64,000 bases of DNA from Blasia pusilla. Lineage: Eukaryota > Marchantiophyta > Marchantiopsida > Blasiales. Position 1 is the first letter of the stretch, and each line of letters begins with the position of its first letter. Where the stretch lies: contig CM114274.1 in the NCBI GenBank assembly GCA_050084515.1, positions 4,836,001 through 4,900,000 of the forward strand, written 5' to 3'. A program made the position numbers and the translations under genes. Positions 60,701 through 64,000 of this stretch are shown piece by piece. Below the pieces are notes generated by a model. That model was given only the letters and a program-made list of their open reading frames with translations, made no database searches and was not told the DNA's origin.

Positions 60701-61424
60701 TCAGTGACTCAAGGGACTACTGCTAAGTTAACGCGATTCTGAAGACATCAGTGCGTTAACAATTGAGTTGACACATTGATTATTAGGTATGCGTTGGGCC
60801 AGTTTATGTAATGGATAAGTTCTCCTGTGCACAGAGACAGATTCATCAGGAGGAAACCCCCAAAGTTCTCACGTAATTATCTTAGGGATCATCGTACTGC
60901 AATTGCGGAAATGAGTGCCTTGACTCATTTCTACAAAGAGGTATTTCTCTTAGCATACCATGTTCGTATAATTCAATAGAATGGTAGCCTCTTCATCTCT
61001 GACCAATTGGTGGGTTCGATCTGAATGAAGTCGCAGACTGACCATTTATGCACTACTGGATTGCGTTGCTAGTGTCGTCTTCAGAGCAGGATGCCTTAAC
61101 ATCATTTCCTTCGAATTAGTACTCACATACTGTCTTCCCAAGTACGTGTGAGGGTTTCCCCACGAGTCAAGAGTACAGCACGATGTAGCTTGGTCGGTCT
61201 CCCGGCTTTGGATCCCGGTGACGTTCAAGTCACATCTGGAGGAATCGCTGCATATATGTTGCAAATCTCCTGTCTTCCGTAGTGTACATGATGAGCATTT
61301 GTATGGCTATCTCATCACTTTCAAACCTGGAAACAATCCTTCACTTTCCCTACGTATCAAGCTTGAAAGCCAATAACTTGGGAGTTTCCCCAGTCGCCTA
61401 ATTGATTGATTTGAATCACAACAG
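57751..61424 (+). other. Intron or intergenic region with possible exons
   Basis: One stretch looks exon-like: 58396-58676, bounded by CTGCAG and GGGTAAGT, open in one frame (start GLKYRTAAANQSPQMYDRL). A short open segment near 59761-59829 (ELPKKEPLMNVLVEKAL) ends in a stop. Neither has a recognised domain. The rest shows nothing. Confidence 0.4.
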
Positions 61425-63469
61425 AAAGAAAAGGAAGAAGAAGCGAGACGTATAGCATCAATAAAGCTTTGGGATGGCAGTAAATGTCCCAAAATGAAAT
61501 TTGAGGTAACGCCTCAGAACCTTTGAATCTTCGTCTTGAGGGCAGCACAAAGGTAAGAAGATTATTCGTCGTTATTTGTGCACTAGTCTATGAGAAAATG
61601 GACTCTGACTTCGAGATTCCTTTTTCAGTCTTGAAAGATTTATTCCACTCCAAGACTCGTTCTCAGCGCCCCTCTTGAGGAGAATTTCCCTCAATTCATT
61701 CAGATGTCTGCGAGGATCTTTAATGAAGTCAACAATTTTTGGCAGAGAAATTCGAAAATATGTTCTTTGCTTGATGCCGAGCTCGTACTATTTTGGTACT
61801 TTCAGTCCTTGGAGATCAGTATCTCTCTGTTCGATCTCTCGATAGTCGAGATCGAATCATGCGTTATTACAGATCGGCATCCACATGACTCGTTCCAGTT
61901 CGAAGGACTTCAGGCGGAAGGCAGCTATGTTGGAATGTTGTGGAGCCTCAGCCGTTTTGACGATTGTGACCTAACCTTTAAACGAAAGACGGTGTAGAGC
62001 ATGTCAGAGTCAGATCTAAGACTTGATTGGAAATCCTCAGAGGCGATCCAGCACGTGTAAGGATTTTGTGGGGAGGAATATGGAGGCGATAGCGGAACAA
62101 TCGATGCACGCACGAGCAATCAGACAGTTGCCTGAAATTGACCGCACGTACAGGGAGAACCTGGGCAGAGTGCCCGCATAGTAAGAGACTTCAAGGCTAG
62201 TCCTCTCCAGTGCTTCATGCTGAATTCTGTGGGGTTTCTTCTTCTGTTTATAAGTGAATTATTCCGTTAGTTTGGCCGCTGGTTCTAACAGATGTGTCGA
62301 ATGTGGTGATCTAGCCTGTACGTACGAAAGAGGGAGCTCGCGGAGGAAGCTGAGCGGAGGTAAGAGTTATTCTCTCTGTAATGAGGCTGCTCTTGCTTAA
62401 TTTCGAGAACTTGGATGAGAAGGGAATCAATTTCGACAGAAGAACATTTCAGGTTTTTGGAGTTGGGTTTATTCATGGGACGAATTTCATGATTTTTCTT
62501 CCTAGTTCTACGTCTTCACCCAAATGAATCGGTGACCAAATAGTTCATTGTGCTGCCTACTGTTCTTGTGTATTCCGTGTCATTATCGTATCTCGTCGAA
62601 TTAGTTTTTGTGACGTGCGCATTTTCTCACGATTGACACGACCACATTCATATTGAACTGGTGGGACTGAATGGGGTAAAAGTGTCTGGATATCAGGGCA
62701 GTTGAAGATGCAGCCACTTCGTTTCCTCAAGGCAGAAGGCTGATGTCCGAAGAAGACAGACAGCAGATTTTGGAAGATCTCGAGCGAAGTATCCTTGCAA
62801 CCAGATAGGAACGTTCAATCACCATCTGGTTACTTATAACTTGATATCAACACTGCGAATCTCATGTCTGCTTCTATCAACGCGTTATAGTTAGAGTGTT
62901 TAAAGGGTGAGTTCCGACAGAAGAAAAGGATGGGGCATAGATTGGATTCAGAGGGCTTTCGTTGAATAGAACGTCTGCTTGGCTTTCTAGTTGTAGTGTT
63001 AACTCCTTAATCTCATGAATTTGCAGGACACAGGGCACTTATCAAACTTTTGAAGTCTTTTCCGTTGATTTACGACACCCCAAGTCAAATTCGACTCAAG
63101 ACGAAAATCGATCAGGAGCTGAATGACATTGAAGCTTCCCATAGTTACTACGACAATCCCAAGGTGTACATATCTTGGCCCGGTCACCCCTGTAAGAGTC
63201 CGCAAACGCGCGACTCGAATACGCTGAAGGTAATGAAAGGGACCGATAACATGCGTACTAAATCACTTCGAGCCCACAAACCAGTCTCTGCGAAGAGTGC
63301 AAGGGGCTATGAGTTGAGGTCTGTTCCTACGCTTCCAAGCACTCAGATCACTTTCGCATGTGTTGGCTCCGAGTCGAGCTCTCCCCAATCCAGACAGCAC
63401 ACTAGACGGATGAAGACACATCTCTTTCACTCTGAGTCCGGACCGTGCAGCCGAGGGGCTCCAAGGTAG
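61425..63469 (+). CDS. ENKUR: Enkurin (ciliary/flagellar doublet-microtubule protein), upstream exons not located
   Basis: Exons join in phase: 61425-61505, 62062-62180, 62315-62359, 62697-62788 and 63027 onward. They encode GRVPAYLYVRKRELAEEAER, then LMSEEDRQQILEDLERRHRA and IRLKTKIDQELNDIEASHSY. This is the C-terminal enkurin domain; human ENKUR has VTPEYICKRNEEIKKAQED and LSDEEREAVLQGLKKN in the same order. The last exon either stops at 63467-63469 after a tail of about 100 residues, or splices at 63163 or later. Enkurin binds calmodulin and TRPC channels in mammalian sperm and is a microtubule inner protein of axonemes. In a liverwort it should serve the sperm flagella. The N-terminal exons are not found with confidence; 57433-57750 and 58396-58676 are candidates. 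Confidence 0.8.
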
Positions 63470-63736
63470 TTACATCGCACCAGTGCGTCAAGTTGTTCAC
63501 CTGTTTCGAAAGAGAACTTTCAGTACTTGAGTAAAATCTGCCGTGTGATGAGGGTGCCAAAATGCGTTCTGGACCGCTTTATGCAAGTTCCGTTTATTGA
63601 ACTCTTGATGTTGGAAAGAAGCACTTCCTACGGAGGATGTCTTACTTAGCTGTCAGGCTGGACAATGATGGACAATGACTGGGATTATGGAAAGTATGAC
63701 ACAAAATCTGCTTATGTAAAACTCCTGCCGACACAG
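63470..63736 (+). other. Non-coding stretch between the enkurin stop and the last exon
   Basis: No feature seen apart from the acceptor CCGACACAG just before 63737. Confidence 0.4.
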
Positions 63737-63846
63737 GTGCCTATGAGAAGATGTCATCTGAGCTGGAGGAAGAGTTTCGAATTCGTCTTTTTCTACTCTC
63801 AAAATGGACAACACTGTCCTCAATTGACAAATCACTTGACCAGTGG
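63737..63846 (+). CDS. Exon of an unidentified gene (or a further exon of the enkurin gene)
   Basis: An acceptor (GACACAG) and a strong donor (TGG then GTAAGT at 63847) enclose 110 bp open in one frame that would start in phase 1: AYEKMSSELEEEFRIRLFLL, ending SLDQW. The helix-forming acidic start suggests a coiled-coil protein. The gene continues beyond the window. Confidence 0.45.
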
Positions 63847-64000
63847 GTAAGTGACGCAGATGATAGAAGTATTTTCGTCCAGTTTTGGACGCGATGGGGA
63901 ATCACAGCGCTCGGCAGTGACACCGATTAAATTGACAATCTAATACACCGTCAATGAAGTGGAACCTTTGGCCCACTTCAACCTAGAACCTGTCTTGCTT

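Noticed and set aside
1-64000. tRNA, rRNA or snRNA genes
   Set aside because: GTTCGA-type words (for example 3332, 5771, 41415, 61014) were inspected and none sits in a cloverleaf-compatible context.

Overview
The window looks like a plant nuclear chromosome, most likely from a thalloid liverwort (Marchantiopsida). Three things point there. The intronless front-end fatty-acid desaturase at 36906-38345 (minus) reads very much like the Marchantia polymorpha delta-6 desaturase as I remember it. Two genes (a CCDC57-like coiled-coil protein and an enkurin) belong to centriole/cilium biology and are expected only in plants with swimming sperm. The intron-rich genes, low gene density and plant-type LTR retrotransposons also fit. 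The species call is an inference, since no search could be run.

Layout. 1-3487 (+): all but the very 5' end of an ER J-domain chaperone gene (ERDJ3A/TMS1 type), seven visible exons. 3488-6894: no recognisable gene. 6895-16972 (+): a decayed Ty3/gypsy element of about 10 kb with two LTRs and gag, aspartic protease, a DNMT3-like cytosine-5 DNA methyltransferase, reverse transcriptase/RNase H, integrase and a terminal PHD finger. A 629-bp solo LTR of another family, with a perfect 5-bp target duplication, is nested inside it. 16973-24672: a repeat graveyard with a more decayed gypsy copy, LTR fragments on the minus strand and a minisatellite. 24673-46005 (+): a split CCDC57-like gene of about 25 exons. 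Its 7-kb first intron holds a tandem-repeat array and an antisense LINE, and a 5-kb intron holds the desaturase gene on the opposite strand. 46006-56400: more repeats, with a third gypsy copy (minus) split by a smaller insertion and a Ty1/copia element (minus). 56400-64000: a GC-richer gene region with a small hypothetical gene at 57433, an enkurin gene with clear exons from 61425 to about 63469, and one exon of an unidentified gene at the right edge.

How it fits together. The host genes are not an operon-like unit. ERDJ3A serves protein folding in the ER, the desaturase starts C20 polyunsaturated fatty-acid synthesis, and CCDC57-like plus enkurin serve the sperm basal body/axoneme and lie about 15 kb apart. 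The most notable object is the gypsy element that carries its own DNA methyltransferase and PHD finger. Its coding frame is broken mainly by stops that look like CAG-to-TAG, CAA-to-TAA and CGA-to-TGA changes, the footprint expected from deamination of methylated cytosines.
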